A stretch of 64,000 nt of DNA from positions 1-64,000 of the forward strand of contig CAJQKQ010000008.1 of the NCBI GenBank assembly GCA_905478925.1, read 5' to 3'. The position numbers and the translations under genes are program-made. Within the stretch, counting starts at the first letter, position 1, and each line of letters opens with the position of its first letter. The stretch comes from an uncultured Verrucomicrobiales bacterium. Its GTDB lineage: Bacteria; Verrucomicrobiota; Verrucomicrobiia; Verrucomicrobiales; Akkermansiaceae. The notes beneath the pieces are model-generated. The model did no database searches and had not been told where the DNA came from. It saw nothing but the letters and a program-made list of their open reading frames with translations. Of the stretch, positions 34,204-44,162 are shown one piece after another.

Positions 34204-35780
34204 GCAAGCGAACCATAGGATTCATCATGTTGCTCCTCGGGCTGTTCGCGGCCATCGGGGAAATACGCGGGATCGATTTCCCGACGGCCCGCTGGTTCTT
34301 CTCGGCGAGCCGTGATGTGCCCCTCCTGAAATGGAAAACGGAGTATGGGGCTTTCCTCTGGTTCGGCTGGATAAGCTCGGCGATTCTTGTCTTCGGCGGG
34401 ATTTCGCTTTGTATGAAGTCGTTTTCCGGTGGCCCGCCCAATCCGGTGGCGCTCCGTAGGGTGAAGCGTTTCAGGGAGATCAAGCGGGGATATTACTCCC
34501 TGGTAATCCTGCTTGGTCTGGCCGGATTCGCCTCGCTCGACCAGGTGGTTGTCGGTAAGCAGGCGCTGGCGGTTCAGTACGGAGGAAAATGGTTTTTCCC
34601 CGCCTTCAAGCCGAAACCTTTCAAGGGATCGGACTTCGGCATCGCGGGCGAGCTTGCCGAGGCTCCGGTGAACTACCGCAAACTGAAGAAGGATTTTGGC
34701 AAGGATGATTCGGCCGGGAAAGTGATCATGCCCCTGATTCCGTTCGGATCCACCGACGATACCCTGAAGCCGCGCTCCAAATCGCTTACGGAGAGGCTGG
34801 GGGTCTTCAATGAGTCAGGTGGCAGGGATCCTTATTTCGGCCTCGCCGCGAAGTATTACGACGTCGAGGAAGGTAGCTTTCATCTGCGCTTCACCTTGCG
34901 AAACGGAAAATTCAACGGGCCGGTGGACGGCTGGAACGCGGAGGGTGAAAGGGTCTATACTGCGGAGTATAGGAAGGGTGAGAAGCTCAAGGAGAAATTC
35001 AGCGGAGCGGGTTCGGTGGAGGATTTTCTCGCGATCGAAAGCGGCGAACTCAGGGCGCTGAAATACCATCCGTCGCCGCCGATCTGGGAGGAGGGGAACT
35101 TGCTGGGGACGACCTCGCAGGGCTACGACGTCCTCGCCTATCTCTACGGTGGTCTGCAGGTCAATTTTAAGGCGGCCCTGATCTTCCTTCCTATCGTCTA
35201 TGCGGTTGGGATCACCATTGGGATGCTGATGGGATATCTCGGTGGATGGTTTGATCTGGTGATGGACCGCGCCATTGAGATTTTCTCGAACATGCCGTTC
35301 CTTTTCGTGGTGATCATCCTCTCTAGCATGGTGCCGGAACAGTTCAAGGGGCTGCCGATCATCCTCACGATCCTGATGCTGTTCGGCTGGATGGGGATTG
35401 CTTCGCTGATGCGCACGGCGGCCTATCGTGACAAGGAGCGTGATTACATTGCCGCAGCCCGCGTGCTCGGCGCGGGGACACCGCGCATCATTTTCAGTCA
35501 TCTTCTGCCGAACACGGTGGCGATCATCGTGACACTGGTGCCGTTCACCATGTCGTCGCTGATTTCCTCGTTGACGGCTCTCGATTACCTTGGCTTCGGC
35601 CTGCCGCCCGAGTATGCGACATGGGGTCGCCTGCTCAACGATGGTCTCTCTAACCTTTCCGCGCCTTGGCTGGTATCTGCGACGTTTTTCGTGCTCGTCG
35701 GGTTGCTCGTCCTGATCACGTTCATTGGCGAGGCTGTTCGTGAGGCCTACGATCCGAAAAAATTCAGCTATTACCGTTGA
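34200..35780 (+). CDS. peptide ABC transporter permease (YejE/OppC-like)
   Basis: RDYIAAARVLGAGTPRIIFSHLLPNTVAIIVTLVPFTMSSLISSLTALDYLGFGLPPEYATWGRLLNDG. Confidence 0.92.
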   Translation: MSKRTIGFIMLLLGLFAAIGEIRGIDFPTARWFFSASRDVPLLKWKTEYGAFLWFGWISSAILVFGGISLCMKSFSGGPPNPVALRRVKRFREIKRGYYSLVILLGLAGFASLDQVVVGKQALAVQYGGKWFFPAFKPKPFKGSDFGIAGELAEAPVNYRKLKKDFGKDDSAGKVIMPLIPFGSTDDTLKPRSKSLTERLGVFNESGGRDPYFGLAAKYYDVEEGSFHLRFTLRNGKFNGPVDGWNAEGERVYTAEYRKGEKLKEKFSGAGSVEDFLAIESGELRALKYHPSPPIWEEGNLLGTTSQGYDVLAYLYGGLQVNFKAALIFLPIVYAVGITIGMLMGYLGGWFDLVMDRAIEIFSNMPFLFVVIILSSMVPEQFKGLPIILTILMLFGWMGIASLMRTAAYRDKERDYIAAARVLGAGTPRIIFSHLLPNTVAIIVTLVPFTMSSLISSLTALDYLGFGLPPEYATWGRLLNDGLSNLSAPWLVSATFFVLVGLLVLITFIGEAVREAYDPKKFSYYR

Positions 35781-37939
35781 TGCGAAACATACTGAAAACG
35801 ATTTTCTACACCGCTCTTGTTCTCGCGTTGGCGGGCTGCAGCAGGGAGGAGGATAGGGCGCTGAGGACTTCCGGTTTCGATGACTTTATTCCCCAATACA
35901 ACCGCTTCATCAGGGAATGGCTGCATGAAAGGCAGGCGGAGACGGCAGAGGAGATCAGTAAGGCGGAGAAGGGTATGCAGACGGCCGAGGGAGATCAGCG
36001 CGAGGCAGTCGAAAAACAACTGATCAACCTGAAAAGGGAGCAGGAGAAATGGGAGTTCCGGCTGGGTCTCGGAGATTATTTTCGGTTCGGGGATCCCTCG
36101 GACATCCCCGCGGATCTGGTTTGGGATGACGGGATGAATCATGAAGAGATCGGCGATCCCAGGGCGAAGAAAGGCGGCACATTCCGGGCATACATCTCCA
36201 CATTCCCGCCGACCCTGCGTGCGTTCGGCGATAACTCGAACAACAGTTTCAGGGGCGTGCTCTACGATGACATCGACATGCCTTTGGTAGGGCTGCATCC
36301 GAAATTGATGGAGATGATTCCCGGAATCGCCAAGGAGTGGGCAGTCTCGGAAGACGGGCGGACGGTGTATTTCAGAATCGATCCGGAGGCGCGCTATTCT
36401 GATGGTGTGCCGGTCAGGGCGCGGGACTATATTTTCGAATCATACCTGCGCATTTCCGACAACATCGTGAACCCGTATGCGAAGCAGTATTGGAAGGAAG
36501 AGATCGCCGGATTTGTGGCGTATGACGACCACACACTTTCGATCTCGCTGCCGGAGGCGAAGCTTTACGCTCCGGCCATTATAGGCAGTCTGAAGCCTTC
36601 TCAGCCAAATTTCTACGATGATTACGGTCCGGATTTTACCGAGCGTTATCAATGGGAATTCCCACCAACAACCGGAGCCTACGAGGTGCTTGCGGGGGAT
36701 GTCGTTAAGGGAGTTTCCGTGACTCAGACCAGGATCAAGGACTGGTGGGCGAAGGATAAAAAATATTACAGATACCGTTTCAACCCGGATCGCGTGCGGC
36801 ACGTGGTGGTGAGGGACGAATCGAAGGCCTTCGAGCTCTTCCGTGCCGGCGAGTTGGACAGCTTTTACATCACCCGCCCCGAGTATTGGTATGAGAAGTC
36901 TGAGGTCGATCCGGTTTTCAAGGGTTACATCGAACGCTACACGTTTTACACCCAGTATCCCGCCCTGCCGCGTGGGATGTATCTGAATATTACGAAACCG
37001 CTTCTCGATGAAAAGGATGTCCGTATCGGGATTCAGCATGCGATGAACTGGCAAAAGGTGATCGATGTGATTTTCCGTGGCGACTATCAGCGACTGGATG
37101 CCTTCAACCAGGGATACCTCCTCTTCAGCGATCCCTCGATCAAGGCTCCTCGATTCTCGATATCCGCGGCGCGTGAGGCGTTTGGGAAAGCGGGTTTCAC
37201 CCAGACGGGCCGCGACGGTATCCTGGAGAGAGCCGACGGGACGAGGCTTTCCGTTTCTGTCAGCTATCCGGCGATCCCGGCACTCGATCGTATGTTCGCG
37301 ATCCTGCGGGAGGAGGCAAAGGCTTGCGGATTCGATCTCCGCCTCGATTCCAACGAGCCGACGGTGAACTACAAGAAGGCGATGCTCAAACAGTATGACA
37401 TGGCCTTCACTGGTTGGGTGATTTCGCCGCCGGTGCCGAATTTTCACCAGTTCATACATTCGTCGAACGCACGTGACGAGAGGGGGAACATCAAGCCTCA
37501 GACGAATAACCTGTGGGTTTGGGGTAGGGATGACACGGATCTACTCAGTGAAAAAGCCCGCAATGCCCGTACCGAGGAGGAAATGCGAGACGCTGCCGTG
37601 AAGCTCCAGCACATTATCCATGAGGAGGCAGTTTTCGTCCCGTCCTACACGGTAGATTTCGTGAGGGTCGGTTCATGGCGCTGGGTTCGCTGGCCAGACT
37701 GCGAGGAAACCCGGTTCTGCCCGCCCGTGATGTATGAACCGCTGGAGGTGCATGTTCATTGGGTCGATGAGGAAATGATGGATGAGACGATGGCGGCGCG
37801 CCGGGACGGAAAGACTTTCGAAGAAGTGAACCGGATTTTCGACGACTATCGCTACCCTGTCACCGAGCAGCCGGAGTCCGAGCCGGTCGAAGAAGTGGTG
37901 TTGCCCGAACCTCCAGTCGAAACGGAGGTGCCGGAATGA
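35780..37939 (+). CDS. extracellular peptide-binding lipoprotein (SBP_bac_5, YejA-like)
   Basis: LALAGCSREED lipobox; PEARYSDGVPVRARDYIFE; YPALPRGMYLNITKPLLDEKDVRIGIQHAMNWQKVI. Confidence 0.9.
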   Translation: MRNILKTIFYTALVLALAGCSREEDRALRTSGFDDFIPQYNRFIREWLHERQAETAEEISKAEKGMQTAEGDQREAVEKQLINLKREQEKWEFRLGLGDYFRFGDPSDIPADLVWDDGMNHEEIGDPRAKKGGTFRAYISTFPPTLRAFGDNSNNSFRGVLYDDIDMPLVGLHPKLMEMIPGIAKEWAVSEDGRTVYFRIDPEARYSDGVPVRARDYIFESYLRISDNIVNPYAKQYWKEEIAGFVAYDDHTLSISLPEAKLYAPAIIGSLKPSQPNFYDDYGPDFTERYQWEFPPTTGAYEVLAGDVVKGVSVTQTRIKDWWAKDKKYYRYRFNPDRVRHVVVRDESKAFELFRAGELDSFYITRPEYWYEKSEVDPVFKGYIERYTFYTQYPALPRGMYLNITKPLLDEKDVRIGIQHAMNWQKVIDVIFRGDYQRLDAFNQGYLLFSDPSIKAPRFSISAAREAFGKAGFTQTGRDGILERADGTRLSVSVSYPAIPALDRMFAILREEAKACGFDLRLDSNEPTVNYKKAMLKQYDMAFTGWVISPPVPNFHQFIHSSNARDERGNIKPQTNNLWVWGRDDTDLLSEKARNARTEEEMRDAAVKLQHIIHEEAVFVPSYTVDFVRVGSWRWVRWPDCEETRFCPPVMYEPLEVHVHWVDEEMMDETMAARRDGKTFEEVNRIFDDYRYPVTEQPESEPVEEVVLPEPPVETEVPE

Positions 37940-38916
37940 GTGAGGAAAACCTTTTGGAAGTGGATCGCCTGATCACTTCGTTCGAGACCGAGCGTGGGCT
38001 GCTGCGGGCGGTGGATCAGGTCTCATTCAGTATCCCGTATGGAAAGACCGTCGGCATCGTCGGTGAATCCGGATGCGGAAAGAGTGTCACCGCGATGTCG
38101 ATCATGCGCCTATTGCCGCAGCCTTCGGGCAAGGTGCTTGGTGGCGAAATCCATTTCAAGGGGGAGGATCTCCTACATGCCAGCGACAAGCGGATGCGCG
38201 AGGTACGCGGCGGTGAGATCGGAGTCATCTTCCAGGAGCCGATGATCGCGCTGAACCCGGTCCACCGGATCGGCCGGCAGGTGGCGGAGGTCTTCCGAGT
38301 CCACAAGAAGATGTCGAAGAAAGATGCATGGGATGCGGCGACGGAAATGCTGGCGCTGCTGCGGATCCCAGCTCCCGAGAAGCGAATGATGGATTATCCT
38401 CACCACCTTTCCGGCGGAATGCGTCAGCGTGTCGTCATCGCGCTCGCACTCGCCTGTCGTCCGGATCTGATCGTCGCCGATGAACCGACAACCGCCCTTG
38501 ATGTAACCGTGCAGGCGCAGATCCTCGATCTGCTCGGCCAGCTGCAGAGCGAGATGGATATGTCCGTGATGCTCATCACCCATGATCTCGGAGTCATCGC
38601 CGAAACATGCGATGAAGTGGTGGTCATGTATGCGGGTCGCGTGGTGGAGAGTGCGCCGGTTGAGGAGCTTTTTGGAAACCCTCTCCATGCCTACACGAAG
38701 GCACTGCTGCGCTCGATCCCGACGCTCGATACGCCTCCGAAATCCGTGCTGCCGACGATTCCCGGTACCGTCGCGGCGCTGGCGGATTACACGCACGATT
38801 GCCGGTTCTGCCAGCGGCTCGGAAAAAAGACGGTCACCACCCGCGAGCGGCCTGAGTTCAAGGAAGTGCAGCCGGGTCACCGGCTGGAAATCTGCAAGGA
38901 ATGTTCCGACCTATGA
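37936..38916 (+). CDS. peptide ABC transporter ATP-binding protein (OppD-like)
   Basis: [58 protein letters not shown]. Confidence 0.94.
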   Translation: MSEENLLEVDRLITSFETERGLLRAVDQVSFSIPYGKTVGIVGESGCGKSVTAMSIMRLLPQPSGKVLGGEIHFKGEDLLHASDKRMREVRGGEIGVIFQEPMIALNPVHRIGRQVAEVFRVHKKMSKKDAWDAATEMLALLRIPAPEKRMMDYPHHLSGGMRQRVVIALALACRPDLIVADEPTTALDVTVQAQILDLLGQLQSEMDMSVMLITHDLGVIAETCDEVVVMYAGRVVESAPVEELFGNPLHAYTKALLRSIPTLDTPPKSVLPTIPGTVAALADYTHDCRFCQRLGKKTVTTRERPEFKEVQPGHRLEICKECSDL

Positions 38917-39917
38917 GCGATTCACCGATGCTGAAAGCCGATGATCTCCGCGTGCACTTTCCCGTGCGCAGCGGCCTTTTCCTGCGCCAGACAGGAGCCG
39001 TAAAAGCGGTGGACGGCGTTTCGTTGGAGCTCGCTGGCGGGGAGACACTAGGCCTCGTCGGTGAGTCGGGCTGCGGGAAATCGACCCTCGGTAAGGCACT
39101 TGTCCGTCTCTTGAAGCCAACCTCCGGCAGTATCCATTTCGAAGGCCGTGACATGAGTCACATCGGGCAGCGCGCCTTGCGCCCGCTTCGTCGGGATTTC
39201 CAGATGATTTTCCAGGATCCCGCTGAGTCGCTCGACGCTAGGATGAGTGTCCGTTCCCTCATTGAGGAGCCGTTTCGTATCCACGGGATGGGCAGCCGCG
39301 CCGAGCGAAAAAAGTGGGTCGATGAATTGCTCGACACCGTCGGCCTGTCCGCCGCATCTGCGGAGCGCTATTCTTTCGAATTTTCAGGCGGGCAACGCCA
39401 GCGCATCGGCATTGCACGGGCGCTCGCACTGAAGCCGAAGTGGCTGGTTTGCGACGAGCCGGTCTCGGCACTCGATGTTTCCGTGCAGTCGCAGATTCTG
39501 AATCTGTTGGTGGATTTACAGAAAGAATTCGGCCTGTCCTATCTCTTCATCGCCCATGACCTCTCCGTGGTGAAGCACATCAGTGACCGTGTGGCGGTGA
39601 TGTATCTCGGGAAAATCGTCGAACTCGCGGATTCGGAAACGATCTACCGGAATCCAAAACATGCTTATACCAAGGCACTGCTCTCCGCCGTGCCGGTTGC
39701 AGATCCGAAAGTAAAACGGAAAAAAATCCTCCTCGAGGGTGACGTCCCATCGCCCATCGACCCTCCCGAGGGAAGCGCCTTCGGCCATCGCCTCAACCAT
39801 CCCCGGTATGATGAAACGATAGGCATGGATCTATCCCTGAAGGAGATCGAACCCGGCCACTGGGTCGCAGCAGATCCTTGCTGCCTGGAGCCGGAGGACT
39901 GGAAGAGGCTTTCCTGA
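38913..39917 (+). CDS. peptide ABC transporter ATP-binding protein (OppF-like)
   Basis: [57 protein letters not shown]. Confidence 0.94.
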   Translation: MSDSPMLKADDLRVHFPVRSGLFLRQTGAVKAVDGVSLELAGGETLGLVGESGCGKSTLGKALVRLLKPTSGSIHFEGRDMSHIGQRALRPLRRDFQMIFQDPAESLDARMSVRSLIEEPFRIHGMGSRAERKKWVDELLDTVGLSAASAERYSFEFSGGQRQRIGIARALALKPKWLVCDEPVSALDVSVQSQILNLLVDLQKEFGLSYLFIAHDLSVVKHISDRVAVMYLGKIVELADSETIYRNPKHAYTKALLSAVPVADPKVKRKKILLEGDVPSPIDPPEGSAFGHRLNHPRYDETIGMDLSLKEIEPGHWVAADPCCLEPEDWKRLS

Positions 39918-39983
39918 TTACGACGACCGTTGTTCCGCTAGCGTGCTCGCATGGAATGATTCCGGCTGTCGTGGAAGAGGAAT

Positions 39984-42263
39984 TCACTCTGCCGCGTGAA
40001 GCTCCAGGAGGCGAAGCGATTCCTTGATTAGGAAATCGATGTCCATGAACGGATCGGCTGCGATGTCCGACCAAAGAATCCGTCCTTTTGGATCGAGAAC
40101 AAAGGTACCATGAAGAGCCGCTCCCTCGAAGTCGTCATGTGTGCCAAATGCCTTAAAAGAAGCTTTCGTGGGATCGGCAACAAGTGGGAAGGGAAAGGCT
40201 TCGCCATCCTCTGAGTAGTTGGATTGAGATTTTGCAAGTTCCGCGAGAGTATCGGTGCTGATCGCCAAAACCGGGAGTCCCGCCGCCTTGAAATCATCAA
40301 TTCGTTCGGCGATTTCATTGAGCTGCTCGGAACAGTGGAGGCATCCGTATCCAAGGTAGAATATAAGAACCAGCGGTTTGCCTCGGTGACTCTCTAGGCT
40401 GACCGAATCTTTATTCTGATCAAGAAGGCTGAAGGATGGTGCCGAAGGTGGCTGCCAGTGAATGGGGCCGAGGGTATTGACGTCAGGGCGCTCACCAAAG
40501 TCGGATGGGGGCACATAAGGCAGGGTCCAATCATCAGGAAAATCAAGGCTGCGGGCGATAGGCAACAGGCGGGCGAATGGAGGTGCACTCAGGTCGATCT
40601 GCGAGGAAACCTTACGCAGCCTCTCGAAGCACTCGCGGGCTTCTTCCGGTTTTTCGAGATGGTGAAGGACTTCGATCCTTGCTGCCAGGGGAAGAGCCTG
40701 CCTCTTGTCACCGCTCACCTCAGCTTTGCTCAGGGAGTCGGCTTTCTCCAAATCTCCGAGGGAAATGTATTCCAGTGCTGCTGCGTGCTTTGGGCGACTG
40801 GATTTCTCCAGTGCCTTGAGCGCGGCATCTGTATCGCCTTTCAGCGCCGCTAGGCAACCTTCCAGTTCGGCGCGGGTTTTCTTGATTCGGTCAATCTGGT
40901 GCCCCTGCTTTTTCCCGGCGTCCTTGACAATTTTTTCGATTTCTTCGGGCTTTTTCTTTTCTTTCTCGGCCTTGGTTTTGGCTTCCGCTTGTGCTTCCTC
41001 GTGGTTTTTCTTCGCCACACCGGATAGCGCGTCGACCTCAGCCAATACCTGCTCAAGCTCCTTCTGGTTGCCTAATTCGAAGTGGGCGAGACCGATCAGC
41101 CGCAGTCGAGGGTTTTCGTGTTCGGGTATCTCCAGGGGCTCCAGCCATTCGCTGGCAGTGAGCTCGAGCGCATCATCCCACAATTCGAACTTCTCGAGGA
41201 CGTTGATCAGACGCGTCCGCCCGTATCGATACGAATGCGCCTTGCCTTCGACTGAGTTGAGCTTCGGGTGACGCGGATTGGCGAGGAGCGACTTCGCCAT
41301 TTCAAAGGCCGCTTTGCGGTTGCCGAGATTCATCCAGTTTCTGGACAGCCATTCGTTGTTGTGCGCGTAGTTGTGAATCTGGTCGGGTAGTAGGCGATGT
41401 TTCAGCATATGTGCGTGGTCGACGCGTGCTGATGCCTGCTGATGCCATGCGGCATCCTCGTAGCGATGGAGCTTCGAGTAGATGTGTCCCGGCATGTGCC
41501 ACATGTGGGCGATGCCTGGAGCGGTGAAGGCGAGCTTGGCCGCAGAGTCTAGGGCGCGCTTCGCCTTCCGGTTGTCCCAGAGGTGGATGCGATAATGATG
41601 CACTGGGTGCATCGGTTCCTTGGCGAGCACCTGCTGGAGCAGGGCGTCGATTGCCTCATGGCTGTTGATGGGGATTTGCGGGGACTTGTATGAAAATTGC
41701 CAGATCCGGACTGCGAGGAAGGCTTTGGCTTCGATGTCATCTGGAAATTCGTGAACCAGATTCTCCAAGTCGCGCAGCATTTCCTGCCGGCGTGCTTTTT
41801 CATCCGATGGTTTTTCGTCGAGATAATTTGTCTGGGCTGCAATATATGTTTGGGCATGCTTGCCCGCTTTTTCGGTCAGGGTGTTGGCTTTCTCGATAAA
41901 CTCTTTCGAACGCTCCGGATTCTCCCAGTTGGCCATCGCCATGCCCCAATAGGCCATCGCACATTCGGGGTCATGCGCGGCGATTTGGCGGAAAGACCGC
42001 TCCGCTTCGTAATACCAGAAACCGTGAAGTTGGCCGAGCCCTTGGTCGAAATAGGCCTGTCCGTGTTGCCATGTGGTTTTGATGGGGATTGTGACTTTCC
42101 CCGTGCCCTTGATGAGTTCGGACGCCTGGCGAGGGCCGTCATTGAAGGAGTGTCCTTGATGGGAGTGTCCGGGCTCCACCGTTTCTGCACCAAATAGACA
42201 GGCGGACAGGCCAACGTTAAAAAGGAGGATTCGGATGGTGAGGGAAGTATGTAGATGAGTCAA
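39984..42263 (-). CDS. TPR-like repeat protein with C-terminal peroxiredoxin/redoxin domain
   Basis: AERSFRQIAAHDPECAMAYWGMAMANWENPERS; C-terminal LVLIFYLGYGCLHCSEQLNEI. Confidence 0.85.
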   Translation of the reverse strand: MTHLHTSLTIRILLFNVGLSACLFGAETVEPGHSHQGHSFNDGPRQASELIKGTGKVTIPIKTTWQHGQAYFDQGLGQLHGFWYYEAERSFRQIAAHDPECAMAYWGMAMANWENPERSKEFIEKANTLTEKAGKHAQTYIAAQTNYLDEKPSDEKARRQEMLRDLENLVHEFPDDIEAKAFLAVRIWQFSYKSPQIPINSHEAIDALLQQVLAKEPMHPVHHYRIHLWDNRKAKRALDSAAKLAFTAPGIAHMWHMPGHIYSKLHRYEDAAWHQQASARVDHAHMLKHRLLPDQIHNYAHNNEWLSRNWMNLGNRKAAFEMAKSLLANPRHPKLNSVEGKAHSYRYGRTRLINVLEKFELWDDALELTASEWLEPLEIPEHENPRLRLIGLAHFELGNQKELEQVLAEVDALSGVAKKNHEEAQAEAKTKAEKEKKKPEEIEKIVKDAGKKQGHQIDRIKKTRAELEGCLAALKGDTDAALKALEKSSRPKHAAALEYISLGDLEKADSLSKAEVSGDKRQALPLAARIEVLHHLEKPEEARECFERLRKVSSQIDLSAPPFARLLPIARSLDFPDDWTLPYVPPSDFGERPDVNTLGPIHWQPPSAPSFSLLDQNKDSVSLESHRGKPLVLIFYLGYGCLHCSEQLNEIAERIDDFKAAGLPVLAISTDTLAELAKSQSNYSEDGEAFPFPLVADPTKASFKAFGTHDDFEGAALHGTFVLDPKGRILWSDIAADPFMDIDFLIKESLRLLELHAAE

Positions 42264-42412
42264 AACGGTTGGTTTCTATAGTGGTTCAATGTCGCGAATC
42301 TTTCATCCAATTTCAATCCTGACATGAAATACCGGACGTTATAATCCGTCCAGGCACTTGCTCGGTAGTGGTCATTGCTTGCGAGTTGTTGGCCGCTATG
42401 TGAGATTCGAAC

Positions 42413-43603
42413 ATGCAGAAAGCGCTGTCTTGGATTCTCGCCTTCATAGGTTTTGCAGGTTTCGTTCGCGCAGAGTGGATCGAACTGCCATGGCCGCAGT
42501 TGGGTGCGAGTCTTCCGATCTGGAAGCCAGATAACTTTGATCCCTCCAAGCGCTATCCGGCCATCGTTTATTATCACGGCACTGGCGGCACTCCCACGGC
42601 CTCATACATGCACCGGGCTACGGAGGGTAAGGGTTTCATCTTGGTGGGCATGACCTACCTCCATAAAAGTGGCTTTGAATACTCGGATGGCGAAATTGCG
42701 GATTCACTCGGAATGCTGAATGCACTCAAAAAGACTTTGATAAAATCCCTCGCGGTAGATCCACAGCGGATCTACGTCGGCGGCTTCAGCAAGGGAGGTT
42801 GGCACACCGCCATGCTGCTGGATCGCGATCGCAGCCTCGCTGGAGGAATGATCTTGGGAGCGGGTGTGTTTGAGAAACGCGCGAAAGCTCGGGCTTTCTC
42901 CAAGCAGCTTCCGGTTTTCCTCGGCTGCGGGCGCTACGACGGGAATTATCCGCAGGCGCTCGGCGCGCTCGTGCATTTCCGCAAGCTGGGAGCGGAGGTG
43001 ACCTTGGACACCTGGCCAAGTATAGGGCATCAATTTCCCGAAGCTCCGCCCGAAGCCATGCGCCAATGGCTGAGGATGCGCGCCGGGGGGGCGGGACTGG
43101 AGGTCGAGGCCGGGAAATGGATCTCGAAACGGCTCCTCGAACTGCATGCCATTTCCGATCCGGTGGAAAGCTGGTTCGCCCTTGAGGAGTTCGTCAGCTT
43201 GCCCTTCGTGAAGTTTTTCGGAGTTACTGCGGAGAAGTCCGCCCGCGAAAAGATCACGGATCTGCTCACAAATCCTGCGGTGGCCACCGAGAAAAAATGG
43301 CGAGGCGAATCCCGGAAAATCCTCGCTCGCGAGAGCCGCGACCGCTTGCTCGGGACTCTGAAAGCCGCATCGACGGCTCATGCGGTGCTGGCGCAAAAAG
43401 CGGCTGGAACCCGTGCGGGGGCGGATGCGGTCCGCGATCTCGAACGCACCCAGAAACTCCTCAAGACGGCGAAGGTCGTGACCCGGCCCGGAAAGCCCGC
43501 GGCGCACCCCATCACCCCTGAGCTACGCCCTTCGGCGCCTTCCACCAACCCCGACCGCAGTCCGTTCCTTCCCCCTGGTATCAAGGTGAAACCGGCGAAG
43601 TAA
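42413..43603 (+). CDS. secreted alpha/beta-hydrolase-like esterase
   Basis: Signal peptide; YPAIVYYHGTGGTPTASY; VGGFSKGGWHTAML nucleophile-like motif. Confidence 0.7.
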   Translation: MQKALSWILAFIGFAGFVRAEWIELPWPQLGASLPIWKPDNFDPSKRYPAIVYYHGTGGTPTASYMHRATEGKGFILVGMTYLHKSGFEYSDGEIADSLGMLNALKKTLIKSLAVDPQRIYVGGFSKGGWHTAMLLDRDRSLAGGMILGAGVFEKRAKARAFSKQLPVFLGCGRYDGNYPQALGALVHFRKLGAEVTLDTWPSIGHQFPEAPPEAMRQWLRMRAGGAGLEVEAGKWISKRLLELHAISDPVESWFALEEFVSLPFVKFFGVTAEKSAREKITDLLTNPAVATEKKWRGESRKILARESRDRLLGTLKAASTAHAVLAQKAAGTRAGADAVRDLERTQKLLKTAKVVTRPGKPAAHPITPELRPSAPSTNPDRSPFLPPGIKVKPAK

Positions 43604-43818
43604 CGAGTTTGTGCGCATTTCCGTTGTGCTGAGCGTTTCTTTTCCGCAATTGAGGCCGTGAGCACGCAACCAGACAATCCGCATCCCGGGGGGAGCATGA
43701 TCGCCGACCTCAAGCTTCCAGTCCGGAACTGCTCTGGGCGTTCTGCGGGGTCGTTGCTACGGGGCTGATCCTGGTGCAGCCGATGGCTGTGGGGTGATGG
43801 TTTTGACGTGCTTCAGAT

Positions 43819-43892
43819 TGTAAGCGAACGAGTGCATTCGTATTCCTGTATGCGATCGATTACATAAATTATATTGCATATGTTCGCTTACA
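43819..43892. promoter_or_regulatory. Operator-like inverted repeat upstream of HipB-like gene
   Basis: TGTAAGCGAAC (43819-43829) and GTTCGCTTACA (43882-43892), perfect 11-bp arms. Confidence 0.65.
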
Positions 43893-43913
43893 TGCTGCTT
43901 TTTTGCCGTGAGG

Positions 43914-44162
43914 ATGAAATTGGTCAGGTCGGTCGGTGCGTTGGTGCGCGACCAGCGCAAGCAACGAGGTTTGTCTCAAGGGCAACTTGCCGAGAAGGTC
44001 GGCGTGAGCCGACTTTGGGTAGGCCATCTGGAGAAAGGGAAAGAGTCTGTGGAACTGGGGTTGGTTCTCAGAACATTACGCGTCCTGGAATTGGCGGTTG
44101 ATGTCTCGCGTTTGGAGAGCTTACGGCTTGATGTGCTAGATCCTAGGAGCCAAAGGCCATGA
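43914..44162 (+). CDS. HipB-like XRE/HTH antitoxin
   Basis: RDQRKQRGLSQGQLAEKVGVSRLWVGHLEKGKESVELGLVLRTLRVL. Confidence 0.85.
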   Translation: MKLVRSVGALVRDQRKQRGLSQGQLAEKVGVSRLWVGHLEKGKESVELGLVLRTLRVLELAVDVSRLESLRLDVLDPRSQRP

